A stretch of 64,000 nucleotides of DNA from Phoronis australis (lineage: Eukaryota; Phoronida; Phoronidae): NCBI GenBank assembly GCA_002633005.1, contig NMRA01000009.1, forward strand, positions 1,800,757-1,864,756. Direction: 5' to 3'. A program made the translations under genes and the position numbers. The notes below the pieces were generated by a model. The model was given only the letters and a program-made list of their open reading frames with translations. It had not been told where the DNA came from and did no database searches. Of the stretch, positions 1-12,900 are shown piece by piece (within the stretch, counting starts at the first letter, position 1; each line of letters starts with the position of its first letter).

Positions 1-801
1 GAAACTTCATGAAATCTTTTCATTTTTCATAAAAAAATCATTAACTCTTCATGTTCAACCCACAATTAAACACTTTCCAAATCCTAGATGACTGAAGTAT
101 CTTAATTCTCATGAATCCTTTTAAAAATCTTTGCTTATCACACGATAGTCATTTTTGCACAAATAGCTGTTGAACAGGAATTTCCAAAAAAGCCCTAAGT
201 GTGGGAAACTTCATGAACAATATAGTCATGTGAAAATGCACGGAACAGTGTCCCAGATTTTTATTTACCCTCAAACAACAGAGAAATCAGTTGTCAAAGT
301 AAATTATTGTTCCAATCAAAAAACGTCCCAAGGTTTCGTTCTTAGCGGCATGATTACCTTGGCCATTGACCATAACACAAATACGTAAAATCTCATGCAA
401 AATGACCCACACACTCACGAGAAATCAATATTCAAAACTGCTAAATGCGTCAAAAATCAAAAGGCCTTAAAACGGCCAATAAAGGTTTGTTGCTTAATTG
501 AAATCGATTGAAGTCGCCCCTAACAACTTACAAACTTGACGCACAAATAACACATTATAATAATTGTTATGAGTTGCAATGAAATATAATTTTGTACAAA
601 GTGTGAATATTCTGCAGTCAGCACATATCAAGTACGAGCTTAAATTACAACAGGAAGTAAATAGAATGAAGTTGAAATTGTCCGGCAAAAATCGGCCAAG
701 GTTGGATCGTAAAACACGTGTCTTCAGTGCATCCGCTCATCTGCATTCTGCATTGGTAAGAGAAATGAGGAATTGAGTATGAGACTGAATTGTGCATACT
801 T
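1..801. other. Intergenic, nothing recognised
   Basis: AT-rich DNA with only short open frames (for example 170-388 and 579-776). None has a recognisable motif or convincing splice sites. No RNA gene or repeat family was recognised. Confidence 0.5.
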
Positions 802-1376
802 AGGGCTGTTCCAGTAAAATCTGTATGGGAGGGGGGGGAAGGCACCTTTTTTTCGCACCCACCACCCATATTTTTCATTTATTTCTTCAGCCTACCACCC
901 GTAATTTTTTATAAGTTTGAAATGCAACCACCCGTAATTTTTTTTTGTTCTTGTGGTTGACCGCACAGGTGCTTGAGTTTATCTGTTCCTCCATCACCAC
1001 TAACGTCATTCATTACTAAGAAAACATATGTTTCTTTTATGTGGTTATTAGCCATCGAGAAATTCGAGCACCTGTGGTTAAATGGTGTTATGGGCATGCC
1101 AATGAGGAGATCGGAGGGAGTGAAAAAGTCGGAGCTTTTTGCAAGTTGCATTTTTGTTTCAGTTTTTGATTCTGTGCGGACTGTTAATAAAATTTACTAA
1201 AATTACCCACCATCAAACATTTATGGCCCAATGAAACAACAACTACCTGCAAATTTTTATTTTTTTGAAGTACGACCACCAACCATTTTGAATTTAAAGC
1301 AAACGCAACCACCCATAAATTTTTATTTCAGTTGCCTTCCCCCCACCTCCCACACAGATTTTGCTGGAACAGCCCT
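802..1376. mobile_element. Foldback MITE, 575 bp
   Basis: The left end reads AGGGCTGTTCCAGTAAAATC followed by a G-rich run. The right end, reverse-complemented, reads AGGGCTGTTCCAGCAAAATC followed by the same G-rich run and AAGGCA. The inverted arms are about 45 bp with few mismatches. The interior is rich in ACCACCC / GGGTGG-type motifs and encodes nothing recognisable. No target duplication is clear at the edges. It is a non-autonomous DNA element; the superfamily is undetermined. Confidence 0.7.
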
Positions 1377-2675
1377 TACATCAGAAATAGAAGAGGTATG
1401 CGTATTTTTAAAATTTTGCTGACAATGGCAGATTTTTTCTGGTAGGCGATTTCCAACCTCAAGTTTTGGCGACGTCTATTATTATTTGGCATCCTGGGAT
1501 ATTTGCTAAGTCGAATTTGGCAAGTTTACATCAAGCTAAGCATAGTGCACTGCAATAGCACCTTTGTACTACAAGATTTTGGACTGCAGGTAAAAGAGGC
1601 CTCCCAACTTCACTTCATTGTCCTATGAATTCTATAGATCTAGTCTAGCCTAATGAGACCCATAGTATTTCTTGAACCCTGGTACCTCTAGACTGCTGCA
1701 CGGTAACACATACTGCTGCATGAAACCAAGTATATTAACACCATCATCCATTGCACATCTGAAACAGTAAACAATTATCAGGTTACAATTGAAGTCACTG
1801 AATTTGACACTCTTATAGCAAATTAATTACATGGCCTGCGCACGTCCGATGCAATTCAGGTTTTCAACTGTCTAAAATCTTTTTTTTAACAAATTACTCT
1901 AAAGCAGCTTCTTATTTAATTTGTACTTTTCTTATCTCGTAAATTTTTGCTTTTCGTGAATTAGGAAACGACGCACTAAAATGCGTCCAGAGATGAAACA
2001 CTAGTAGTATTATAAGTTGCTGACTTATTCAGCAACAATTCAATATTGGAAGAGCGTAATCAGTGTTCTCTACAGCAGAAAATTAGAAAAAATACAAAGA
2101 TCATGAATATGTTCGAAAGTCTGAGCTCAGAGTATCAGGATTTCGTACATTAATTCTTAAATTAAACTTGCGTCAAAGTACAAAATACGAACTTGTTAGC
2201 TCAACAAATTAAAACAAGTTGTGGAAAACACTGGTAGCTGTGTTTGTAAGCCCCAAAGCAGTCCAGTTCTTACAACATAATGGTGAATTGAATGTGAACA
2301 ACTATAACGAACTGAATGAATATACACCATGATTCTTCAAGAACCTTTTCATTAAATGAATTGGTTGAGAAAAGTTACACTGGTTGACTGGTAGGCAACA
2401 TGTAGCTCATCGGCTGACAGTCTAGCGGCTACAATACTGCCCATCAGTTTCTGCACTATTCTCATCCCGTGTATTTTACATGGGTGGTTGTCCAAATCCT
2501 GTTACCGAATAGGTTTTCGCCTCGTCAAAAATACATTTTACACTTAAAATGTCACTTAGAAAATGGTTACTTTCTTCAGCAATGATGAAGATGAATTTGG
2601 CAAAGAATTCCGACTCCACTTTTGGGTCGCCGTTATCTTTTTCACAGCACGTGATAACCACTAAGTATTTTAATT
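1377..2675. other. Intergenic, nothing recognised
   Basis: No gene was recognised. A stretch near 2180-2260 (CAAATTAAAACAAGTTGTGG and neighbours) weakly resembles the dispersed repeat at 23440-23660 and 34130-34415, but I could not establish homology by eye. Confidence 0.4.
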
Positions 2676-2913
2676 GACTGAGCCAAGTGCTGGACTGAGC
2701 CAAGCGCCGGACTGAGCCAATCGCAGGACTGAGCCAACCGCGAGACTGAGCCAAGCGTGGGACTGAGCCAAGCGTGGGACTGAGCCAAGCGTGGGACTGA
2801 GCCAAGCGTGGGACTGAGCCAAGCGTGGGACTGAGCCAAGCGTGCGACTGAGCCAAGCGTGGGACTGAGCCAAGCGTGGGACTGAGCCAAGCATGGGACT
2901 AAGCCAAGCGCAT
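2676..2913. repeat. 17-bp minisatellite, 14 units
   Basis: There are exactly fourteen 17-bp units of the form GACTGAGCCAAGCGTGG. Drift is concentrated in the first four units and the last two. Because 17 is not a multiple of three and no unit contains a minus-strand stop, all three minus-strand frames stay open across the array and encode the same 17-residue repeat (AQS-AWLSP-LGSVPRL type). These frames are array artefacts unless transcription is shown. Confidence 0.9.
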
Positions 2914-3344
2914 GACACTTGCAAAAATCAGCACGGGAAGATATCCGATGGAATTTGTAAGATTTGTGCCCCTTGGACTTTTTGTTTATCAACAGGCGTG
3001 ATTTCGCATATGTTCCACAAAATGGCACCTGGTTAAAATGGTGAACAAAGCTTCAGTGAACAGATGCAGGTGGATATGTTTTGCCACGAATGTTGCCGCT
3101 TGAATTAGGAAATCTGAAGGTATTTATAGGTTTCGATGTCAACAAATGTAAATAGTGAAAGTGTTACAGTTGCAGATCGGATAAAATGTGCGACTTAAAT
3201 TATTCCCAGATTCGACATCCTTGGAGTTATTCTGGAAGTGCCTGGTGGGCGGCCATATTGGATAGCAGCTGTGTACCTTTCTCTTTATTGTAGGATATCG
3301 TCGAGGGTCTGATTAGAGGTGCTTGTGCTCCAATATTCAGGTAG

Positions 3345-3895
3345 CCTTACATTTAGCTTTGGCACTAAATATACAGCTTTGCGCAGATGTGGGTAAAAAA
3401 CAGACCACATAAAATTTGACACAAAATTAGTGTCACTAAAAACTATACCCTTCCTTGAGTACACTAAATTATTTACCGGTGTTGGAAAAATTGGCGATCT
3501 ACCGTTATTCTGCAGCTAAATTAAATTGCGGAGCGATCTTATGCGTAGGCTTTTAGCGCCATGAAATATTGTGTCAGTGATTGGCATGTTTCAATTTCTG
3601 ATTCTTCAATCAGCTGTTGTTATTTCACGAAGTTGCCTACACATCACAACAAATTATCAGAACTGGTTTCCTTTCATTATAAGTTTTCAGAATTTTGATA
3701 CCAAAAACAGAATTTCAGAAGAAATTTTGCTGCGGCCAAGCTATCATCATCTCCCGAGAGATGTTGCAAAAATTTAGGAAAGGGCGCGTGCGCGTATCAC
3801 GAGCATACTGCTTTCAAAACGACGACATAACTTTTCTTTGTTGGAAAAGGCAGAGAATTACGCAAGAAAATGATGTTTATTAGATTGTTCTCCAA
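3345..3895 (+). repeat. Dispersed repeat, family A
   Basis: Two parts match other places in the window. The part around 3345-3540 matches the reverse complement of about 62430-62620 (shared core GACACAAAATTAG, then AACTA and GTGTTGGAAAAA). The part around 3645-3875 matches 53470-53710 on the same strand (ACAACAAATTA-CAGAA-TGGTTTCCTTTCAT, later GAGCATACTG). Both partners are fragments. Class unknown; no coding capacity seen. Confidence 0.6.
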
Positions 3896-4984
3896 TTAAA
3901 CGGATGTAACGGGCAAGGTGAGTGTTGTTTGATTCCCAGATTTTGCATGCACACCATCCGGTCTTTAGCTCTACATGTTGATACAGGTTTCACGTTGAGT
4001 TGACCAGCAGAACTACACTGGATGTGAGCAATTTTGGGGTCTATGGAAGAAATACACACAGTGGTACTGGTACCTAGCTGACCTAGCTGTATTTTGACGA
4101 GTCTTCATACAGCTAATTAGCTGGCTAGCTTGCATTATGAATCTAACTAGTGAACCTGTAGCCACGAATACAACAATATTAACTGGTTCTCAAACATATT
4201 TCAAATCAGGGACCCACATATCGAACTGTTACCTCAATGTATAAATATGCATGATTCATTCGATGTTATTCGCTGTGTTTTGCTTTTGAGATGAGCAGTA
4301 ATGCTAGTAGACAATGACCATCGTCTCTATCAAGAATAGAGACGATGATGCTCCTATAGGAGCTCTATACGCCGGAAGCGTTTTGGTGAATTATGCCTTG
4401 CACTGACTAAAACATCAAAGCCACGTTGTTACAAATACCTCATGCTCATAGAGGGACATCTTACGAAGTTGTCGATGTGTTCAATTCCTTCCAACTCGAA
4501 CAAATACTCCTGTTATCAAACGTTTTTTTTGAGCAGTCCCTCGTTCAGTTCCCAAAATCATGAACTCACCATTTTCACACTGCACATGCTCCAATTTTTA
4601 CCGCGCCCGCTGGGTGATATGACCTCAATCTTTTAAATAGGCCAATTGCGAGAAATTGTGGTCTTGTCAATCAAATGTTTGTTTCCACGACAATGTCTCA
4701 GCAGGCTGCCACTACTCGTCTTTAATTGGCGTTACTTGAAACTGATTGTAGTTAATGATTTATTGTTTACATTTGATAAAAATAAATGCTGTTGATAAGA
4801 CATTTAGTTGTCTTTGTGCACATATTTGACATTTTAATGTTTAAAAGGTTTTAAGTTAGGGTTCATATGATTCGTTTTCCGAAGTTCATTTGCAACAGGT
4901 AACGAACAAGTTTCTAGTTTTACGCACTTTATTCTAATGTATTATTACTAAACGTGTCTGTTCAGTGTCAGTTTCGCTCAAAAC

Positions 4985-5467
4985 ATGATTTATCTGCCAG
5001 TTGATAAATTTAAGTATGATCTCGTACATAATCAACTAAACCATTTTATTGAGAGGTCTTTAAATACAAGCCTGTCACGGTTCTTACACGGTGATACTGA
5101 CTTACAAATTAAGATATACATACAAGTTAAAACAATTCAGTTGAGTATTAACATGGACAGTGAGAGACGTTACATGAATTGCAACGAACCTTTTAAAAAG
5201 CCAAAAGGCCACCTAAAGACACTGAAATACGGAGGCGTAACCGTAGACAGCATTGCACGAAAACTTAGGTATATTTGCTTCCCCACCAAAGACAAAAAGT
5301 CCGTTTTTGAGAAAGCGCTGTGTTATACTCGTTTTTCTTGTCTCGGGAGAATTGTTAAAGCTCAAATAAAGCTTAAAGAGCAGAAAGAGATTTTCACATC
5401 CAGACGTCGGAACAAAACGTATCTCTTTGAAAGGAAGAAAGAAAAAGAAACAGCAATCGGACGATGA
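4985..5467 (+). CDS. Unidentified ORF inside foldback element
   Basis: A 160-residue open frame starts at ATG 4985 and lies between the arms of the 4308-6375 element. A second in-frame Met at 5153 begins a lysine- and arginine-rich stretch (KKPKGHLK, QIKLKEQKE, SRRRNKTY, ERKKEKE). I recognise no family and no catalytic motif. The shorter sister copies lack this segment, so it is either the remnant of an autonomous ancestor or captured host sequence. A possible donor (AAAG then GTACTT) lies just past the stop. Coding status is unproven. Confidence 0.3.
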   Translation: MIYLPVDKFKYDLVHNQLNHFIERSLNTSLSRFLHGDTDLQIKIYIQVKTIQLSINMDSERRYMNCNEPFKKPKGHLKTLKYGGVTVDSIARKLRYICFPTKDKKSVFEKALCYTRFSCLGRIVKAQIKLKEQKEIFTSRRRNKTYLFERKKEKETAIGR

Positions 5468-6009
5468 TTTATCGGCAAAAAAAAAGAAAGGTACTTTTAT
5501 GCAAAGTTGTTGTTTTCTGTAAGCTTCACTACAAGTTTTGTGTTAAATTACAGGTCACTGCATGAGTTCCTGTTGTGGCATTTGGCCTGCCTCAAATGAG
5601 AATGAGACCGTGCACATGAGACCGTGTTTAGGTGAATAAACACAATGCGCTATATTTTTATTGAAGTGGGTCCCAAATGCCTGTGAATGGCAAAATGACA
5701 ACCAAGCAGTTTCATTATTTGTGAATGGTGTTAGCGACTGAAATATATTAGGTAAACATCATGCGCGCACCCAGGACGGAGGCTCAAAGGAGACCCCCCT
5801 CCCCCATTTGGCTAAGTGGGCAAAGAGGTCCGCCTCAGAGAAACAAAAAGTCCGCGAAAATGTGACGAAAGTGCTCTAAAAAAGCGCAAACACACAATTC
5901 AGAGCTCTGAAGGTGGAACCCCATTTTTTTATTTAGTCTTCTCGCTTTTTTGTTAGTAAAAGGTCCACATCATCAGAAAGTCGAGCCCCCCTCATTTCAC
6001 TTCAGCTTT
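5468..6009. other. Interior of foldback element, no gene
   Basis: Non-coding interior of the 4308-6375 element. It contains C-rich and A-rich patches (CCCCCCTCCCCC near 5795) and nothing recognisable before the right arm begins. Confidence 0.4.
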
Positions 6010-6792
6010 CAAAGTTTGCCGGTAGGACCGCAACTTCTGACCTTCGGCCTTGTTAAAAGAATGAGGTCATATTTCTTGGCGTGCGGAGAGTGAAAATGGT
6101 GAGTTCACGATTTTGGGAACTGAACGAGGGACTGCTCGAAAAAAGTTTGATAACGGGAGTATTTGTTCGAGTTGGAAGGAATTAAACGCATCGACAACCT
6201 CGTAAGGTGTCCCTCTATGCGCAAAAGGTATTTATAACAACGTGACTTTGATGCTTTAGTCAGTGCAAGGCATAATTCGCTGAAACGCTTCCGGCGTATA
6301 GAGCTCCTATAGGAGCGTCATCGTCTCTATTCTGGATAGAGACGATGCCACGATGGTCATCATTGTCATTGTCTACAACTGTCTCGTGTTTGACTGTGGT
6401 GAGTGCAACATGCCATGGCGATGTAATTGCCTAGGACAATACAGGCCCTGTGATTTAAGTGCTGCCAATGTGCTAAAAGATACTGAACAAACTTAGCCAT
6501 TTTACCTCTCACCACAGACAGTAGCTACCGTCTGTACTCGACCAGCATAGCAGGCAACCTCACCAACTTTCGCCTTCCCCCCAAGTCTCTCCTGCCTTCT
6601 CGCCACCTGGTGTCAAATTTTTATACTCTCAAATATATTTTATCAAAAGTAATTTTTTTGCTAATAATTCATTTATGTGTTCAATTTCCGGTTTTGATTT
6701 GAATTCAATTTCCCAAAATCGTGCAATTTAATTCTCGAATTAGTACAGTATGCGTCTCAAAAAAGTTGAAAACATTCTCGTCAGTTGCGCAT

Positions 6793-6802
6793 GTGCGGTC
6801 AA
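6793..6802. repeat. Left target-site duplication GTGCGGTCAA
   Basis: This 10-bp sequence immediately precedes the left inverted end at 6803 and is repeated exactly after the right end at 16810-16819. The identity runs to 12 bp (GTGCGGTCAACT) if two bases shared by chance with the left end are counted. Taking 10 bp makes both ends start symmetrically with CTCGCTGG. Confidence 0.8.
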
Positions 6803-6863
6803 CTCGCTGGTTCCCTGCGTGCCGCTAGGTGGGGCGGTAGCCGCGCCAGCACGCAGGTATCAC
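6803..6863 (+). repeat. Left terminal inverted repeat, hairpin-forming
   Basis: It consists of CTCGCTGGTTCCCTGCGTGC (6803-6822), a GC-rich spacer, and GCCAGCACGCAGGTATCAC (6845-6863). CCTGCGTGC and GCACGCAGG are mutually complementary, so this one terminus can fold into a stem-loop with a roughly 27-nt loop. Confidence 0.85.
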
Positions 6864-6973
6864 TTAAATTTCCTCTGTAAATTTTTTTACACCGGCGTTT
6901 CTGATTGGCTAGTCGATTCGTCAACAGGGAGCGCTTTAATACGTAAACAAACGGACATGACAGTTATAGAGCA

Positions 6974-9900
6974 ATGGACAACACGCCGGTTAAATCCGCC
7001 AGGTCTGTGTGCTTTGTATGTGGTTCAAGCCAACGTCTGTTGAACATTACAGCGGAATCAAAACACTTGCTGTCACACCACCTGCATGTTTGTGTTATGG
7101 AGGGTAGTATCTGTAGTTTTTGTTGTGCCAAATTAGAAACAATTAACAAGAAGACAACAGAATTAAAGAAGTTATATGACCAAAACATCGTTCATAAAAA
7201 AAGAATGCCATCAAAGGCATCAGCAACTGTGACCACACCGCAGTTGAAACGTGGACGTATCCTGGGTGGATCGCCTGAGAAAATTAGTGCACAGAATTAC
7301 TATCGACCAATTTTGCCACTGCCGGGTAGCAGGATTCCTGTAAGAAGTCCACATAAGGAACCTGTGGAGAGAGATTCTCTAAACCGGCGTGTACTAAAGG
7401 AAACAACTGCAAATGTTAAAGCATCTGCCAAGCGAAACCTCTTAGCAGATCACCAATACAGTAGAGACAAGACTGTTCCTAAACCAAGAAGCAACAAAAA
7501 AAACAAGACAAGAGATCCTGTTGCTGTCGAAGTTGAGCAATTAATTCAACTGTCTCCATCCACAGAAACCATATCAGCATCTGAATATTCCAGGATAGTA
7601 CAGGCTATACAAACGAAGAGTGTCTCCCAAATTGTGGATGCTATCATGTGTGTTTCCAAGATAAGGAATTGTGTTGTAGATTGGTTAAGTAAGTACTTCT
7701 CTGCTGCCATAGAGTGGTATGGCAAGAAAACAGGGGACAAAGCCTACCTCAGTGCCATTGGATATGATGACTTGGTAGAATTTGAATGGAGCAAAATAGT
7801 CAACGAAGCATCACAGAAAGTACCACTACTGCTCAAAATTATTCTTCGAGTTATGTTACCAGTTCATAGACAGACATCGAGTAATGTAGAGGGACTGTTG
7901 CCTCGCATCGGTATGATGTGGTCTATGATGTTGCAGGCTCGCTACGACTACTTGAGTAGGGCAGCAAGAGTCATCACTCTGTGCTTGTGTGACAACAACG
8001 TTGATCAGAAGGTTTGTGTAGCATTTATAAAAATTATAGAACTCAGAACCATTAGACTACTTTTATGCAAACTTGTCATTTTTATTCATGCACACATCTA
8101 ATTTATGTGTAAAATACATGCATTTCTGAAACGTTACAACTGGAATATGATGACCTGTGATTGGTAAAATTATTCATGGAATCTTAAATGTGTTACCTCA
8201 GAGTTTTGAGCTTACCCAATATTATTTTAACTTGGAATATCGATCGGCTGCCCTGACTTCAAAATTCTAGGAATTGTTTTTCTGTCAGTTCCACCTCCAT
8301 TTCTGGTGAAGAAATCACTAATTCAATTAATTTCAAAATACTGAACCAAGGTACACTTCATTCTGCGTAGCTTTGAAGCAATGCCCCCTTGAATTATCCC
8401 AACATTGTTATCTAGAAAATTGTAGAATGCTGTTGAAATAAATTGTGTATAATGGTTCAATTTCATTAGTAATGTTTCATTATTGTTTTGTTTTTCAGGA
8501 CAATTAATGCTGCTGAGGTTAAGTGTGTCTGGATACTTTGGATAATGGAATCAGTGGGAGACTCGAAATTCACCAGGAGACGCTTAGGTCATACCTTTGT
8601 AAATGTAGGCATACAGGTAGTAGTTACTTTGGACTTGAAGCCCACAGATGTGCCCATTTGCCATGAAAAAGTCACCCTTTTGAGCGCCACATCCCATACA
8701 TTTCTTTGAGATTACCTGGACCCCAGGCCCCAACATGACAAAATGCTCTCCATCCATTCAGATGTGAATAAATAGGAAGCTTTATTCATTCGCTCTACCT
8801 AGCGAATATCGAGTCACCCATTCGTATACCCTGCTAACTGCATGCTGTATAGTGACTAGTGCTTTTATGGCTGATTCTGCTGGACTGGTAGCTGACTGTG
8901 ATTACTAGTTAATCTAAAACATAGTTAGTGTAAATAATTCCAATGGTTGCAACCTACCATTCATTTTAGTGTCTTCTTCCAAACTAACAATATCACCATC
9001 ATCATCTCTAATGCATTTTGATATTGATAATACTTAATAAAAGATGCCTTGTGTTACCAAAAGCCACAAGGTCACCGGTGTACTGCTGTTTTATCAATTT
9101 CTCATAGTCACAGACATGATTCATCACACGGTAATCGTACATAGTGTCACTTTGATTATAACGAGTCCATTAGAAGTATGGCATCTGTGACATGGGTTTT
9201 ATTGTTTGTAAATTGTTCACTAGCCTATGTGTTTTGTATTGTCTTCACTAACACTCCCACGCTCTTCCTTGTCATAGATATCATGAACATATGTTTTAAT
9301 GACATACTACTTTTTAGGTATATGATCGTTTGGATACACTTGGTGTGTGCTTGTCTTATCCTTCTTGTCAAAGACTTCTGAAACTCATTGGAGACCACTA
9401 TAAGGATGAAGTAGTCAAAGCAGTGAAGGAAAACAAAAGGTATAATTGCATGTTTGAGTGTATGGTACCCAAGCAAACATTTCTTCATGATCACAGAAAA
9501 TTCCACCATGTAAGCTCAACACTAGAAGGCTAAGTTTTACCTCAAAGTTGAAAGTTTCTTTGGCACAATTGGTGATATTAGTAACATTGTTTCAAAATGC
9601 CTGAGAGGCAACAAAAACACTCTGACACCGAACACTGTTTAAGGTTTTTGAAACCAAGTCCTCGGGGAATTTTAAATTCTGTAGTTTTGCACAACTGCAG
9701 TAATTGGAAGATAGTTTGTATAATCAATTAGGCTCACCTAATGTATACGAGTTTGTGTAGTGGTAATCTTCACAGGGTCATCATATCAGTTCTCATGTTT
9801 TTTGTCCTCGTAATGTCAACTGAATTCTTTTCAAGTCAAACTGTCATTGCAACTCGTCTATCAGTATTTGCTCAATGCGATACAACATACTTTATATCTA

Positions 9901-12900
9901 TAAAGAATATTTGTATCTGTTAAAGGTTCAAGCTTGTTGGCGACAACATCAACTGGGTTACAGGAGTAAGCGAACAGAGAACTGATCACACCACAAAGGT
10001 TCACCATGCATTTGGCTCGATGGCAGTGGTGCAGAATGTGAATTTTGATCATTTGCCATCAGATTCACCGCAACAGAATTATTGGGAGGTGAACATGAAG
10101 CAATATCTAATGACTGAACATGAATGGATGGAATTGCGCAGTAACTACGTAATTCTTATTGCAAGAGTGGCAAAGAAATTGTTCCCAGCATTAGCGCGTC
10201 TCCCAGTGAAAGAAATTAGAGGAGTGCTGGCTGAAGAGCTGAAGGCCCAAACTAAAGTTGTCCCTCTGCCAGTGCTGTTCAAAAATGAGCAGTACTATCC
10301 TGATGTGGTTGATATCATGAAGTTCTATGAAGAGTTCATACAAGTAATTAAAAATTAAATTTATGACAAAAGTCAACTGAACAGGAAATTGAATAATATA
10401 CAACAGTAATGACATTTAAGACAATGCCCCATTTCAGGTGTATTCGTTCATTTTTCCACTGAACGTAGAGCAACATATGTCTTGTAAATCTGTAAAGAAC
10501 TGTTTGCAGCAACTGCATTGTACTTGCTATGGCTTGAAGCAAGATTGGTAACTCTGTTACAAGTGTACCGAGGTCAAACAAGCGCTTTTGATCTATTTGT
10601 TGAACCATAACGGGGAAAGGCTATGGACTCCCAAATCACATAATTCTGGTTTTGTAATACAGAAGCTATGTTCTGAAGATTGGCGTTACTTTTATCATTT
10701 CTCATGACAGGAAGTAACTGTGCAGTAACAATTGACAAAACTGCTTCTGGTTCAAATTGTGAGAACCAGGATTAGTGTTCCTTTAAGTAACAACACCATT
10801 TTCACAAACTTGTATGAATACAATACAATGCATTGCATTTATATTGCGGTCACTGGCATGACTGTAAACTCATATTATTTGCTGTTATAATGGGGAATGT
10901 GCACTACCGTATTATGAAGGCCCACCTGTCTGAGGGACCGTTGCTCTGAAACTTCGAAATTGTCTTTTGGAATGGTGGTATGCAATGTTGTACTAATGTA
11001 CCTACTCTTTGTTTTGTTTTTTTTTTTCAGTCAGTGTTCACAGAGGCACAAAAAGATAAAGCTAAAGTTCAGACTGGAGGTGATCAGCTCACACGAGAAA
11101 GGTTTTCGGGGGCTAAACGACTGATGGTGAATGAACTAACACCAGAGGGCCGCTTTGAATACTTAAGTCCGATAACTAATGAGTTTTTTCACCTATTGCT
11201 CAATTATCTTATTGCCTTTTTCAAACAACTTTATGATAGTGACTCTGACCAAGATGTGGGAACAATGAAATCTGAACAAACAAGACTACGTAGAAGTAAT
11301 GTTGACAAGGACGTAAGAAAGGCTTATTCCGAGGACAAGGATTTTACCCTCTCATTTATCAATGCCTATATTGCAGAGGCAATACTGGATCATTTCAAAA
11401 TTACTGCTATTGATTCTGCGATAGAAGCTGTACCTGAAAGTGACGACGAGTTGGAACTGTGGATGCAAAGAGAACTTGGAAGCATTGTGGACAAGTACGT
11501 CGCACCAAACATGATGGAAACCATACATTCATGGCATAACAACCAGGAACAAGTTCAAGGTTTGATGTGTCTGTGCACTCAAATCATTTAAAACATGTTT
11601 AAATCATTGGTTATTTGTAGGGTTACATGTTACACATTCTGACTGCTCATTTATTGCCTAAAATGTCATTGTTGCCAGTTGACAGAACTGACATGAGGAA
11701 TTATAAAAGACTGGCTTAATTGTGTTCAGCGAAACTTGTAAAATCTTATTTTTAATAAACTCAGCCAATTAAGATTCAATGGAATGGAGCTATATTTGTA
11801 AGACGTAATCCACAGTGTTACATTAGTTTGCTAGCCATACCACAGAATTTAATACGACTATAGCAACAGTCTTACTTACATGTGTTTCAATAACTATAAG
11901 TAAGCAATGATCAGAGAGTGACACTAAATCACGTTACAACAACTAATTTACACCAAATCATGTGAACGTAGGATGTTCATTCATTCTCCAAAAAGGAAGA
12001 ATGTCCTTAACATTTTTCAATACTATCAGAAATTATCCATTATGAAATGTCCATTTTCAGATGCTCTTGGGTGTGGCATGTTCAGTATTGTGACATAATT
12101 TCTTAACAGGGACATCATTTGTACCACTTGCAGTTTAAAGATAAACTCCATGTTTTGGTTCTAATGACTGAAACGATACACATATATTCAATGTCGTTAA
12201 TCATGAATTCTGTTATTGGCATTTCAGAAGATGGTCATGTATTGTTTCTTCGTATTGGTGATAGTCGTTCTGTCCAAGAAGTCATTGTACCAACACAAGA
12301 TAAAGTTAAAGACTATGGTCATTTGGTGTTGGAGATGGGGTTACTATATATGGAACTGTTGGACATGGTTAAAAACCCAGACCGCGACAGAGGAATTAGA
12401 GTTCTGAAGCTAGCAATGGTTGCTTTTAAAAGCAACAACAACTTATCAAAATATGCGAATGAGATACTAAGGTTTCTAGTGCACCAACTGACTCGGCTCT
12501 CTGAAAAAGAAGCACATGAAGAATTTTATGGATTGTTCGTTAACACTGCAGGCAAATTTGACTCTCACATACCAGCAGATGAGAGGATGGAGTACCTTGT
12601 CGGTTCTGTAAAGAAACATATCAAGCACATGTATTCCAACCAAACGGAAAGCTTTGTTACAGCAAAGAGTAGTGCACTAGCTGGACTGCATGAAATAAGT
12701 GAAAACTTTGACCGTTGTAGTAATGTCGTGGTCAGATCAAAGAAACACACTGCTCGTTCGGCTCTAGAAGATGAAAAACTTATGATAACAGATCTCCACG
12801 TCATGAGGCCATTTCAGTTTATACCAGGACGATACCACAGTAGATTTCGAAATGTGAAAGGTAGTTTAGTAGAACAAATTAACTCGTGTGAATTACTTCA

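Larger units (their letters stand above)
4308..6375. mobile_element. Long-arm foldback (MULE-like) element, 2.07 kb
   Basis: The ends are TAGACAATGACCATCGTCTC on the left and its inverted counterpart on the right, where the outermost bases carry a short AATGATGAC insertion. The arms extend at least 350 bp inward (4308 to about 4660 against about 6010 to 6375). Shared blocks include the GACGATG hairpin, CTCCTATAGGAG, GCCGGAAGCG, TCAGTTCCCAAAATC and GGTATTTATAACAACGTGACT types. Interior DNA at 4640-4860 also recurs in the copies at 17271-18221 and 62626-63421. Very long inverted arms plus the 9-bp duplication of the sister copy suggest a Mutator-like origin. No transposase is visible and no duplication flanks this copy (left TAATGCTAG, right CAACTGTCT), so it is probably old. 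Confidence 0.8.

Noticed and set aside
8488-8709. Extra exon of the DUF6589 gene
   Set aside because: Joining it to exon 1 in phase 0 gives an immediate stop, and skipping it restores continuous family-like sequence (DNNVDQK then VYDRLDTLG).
12119-12227. Upstream extension of the last DUF6589 exon
   Set aside because: The frame is open, but the exon at 12228 after ATTTCAG joins exon 4 in correct phase (VQ then EDGH). The upstream part would need a weak donor and adds non-family sequence.
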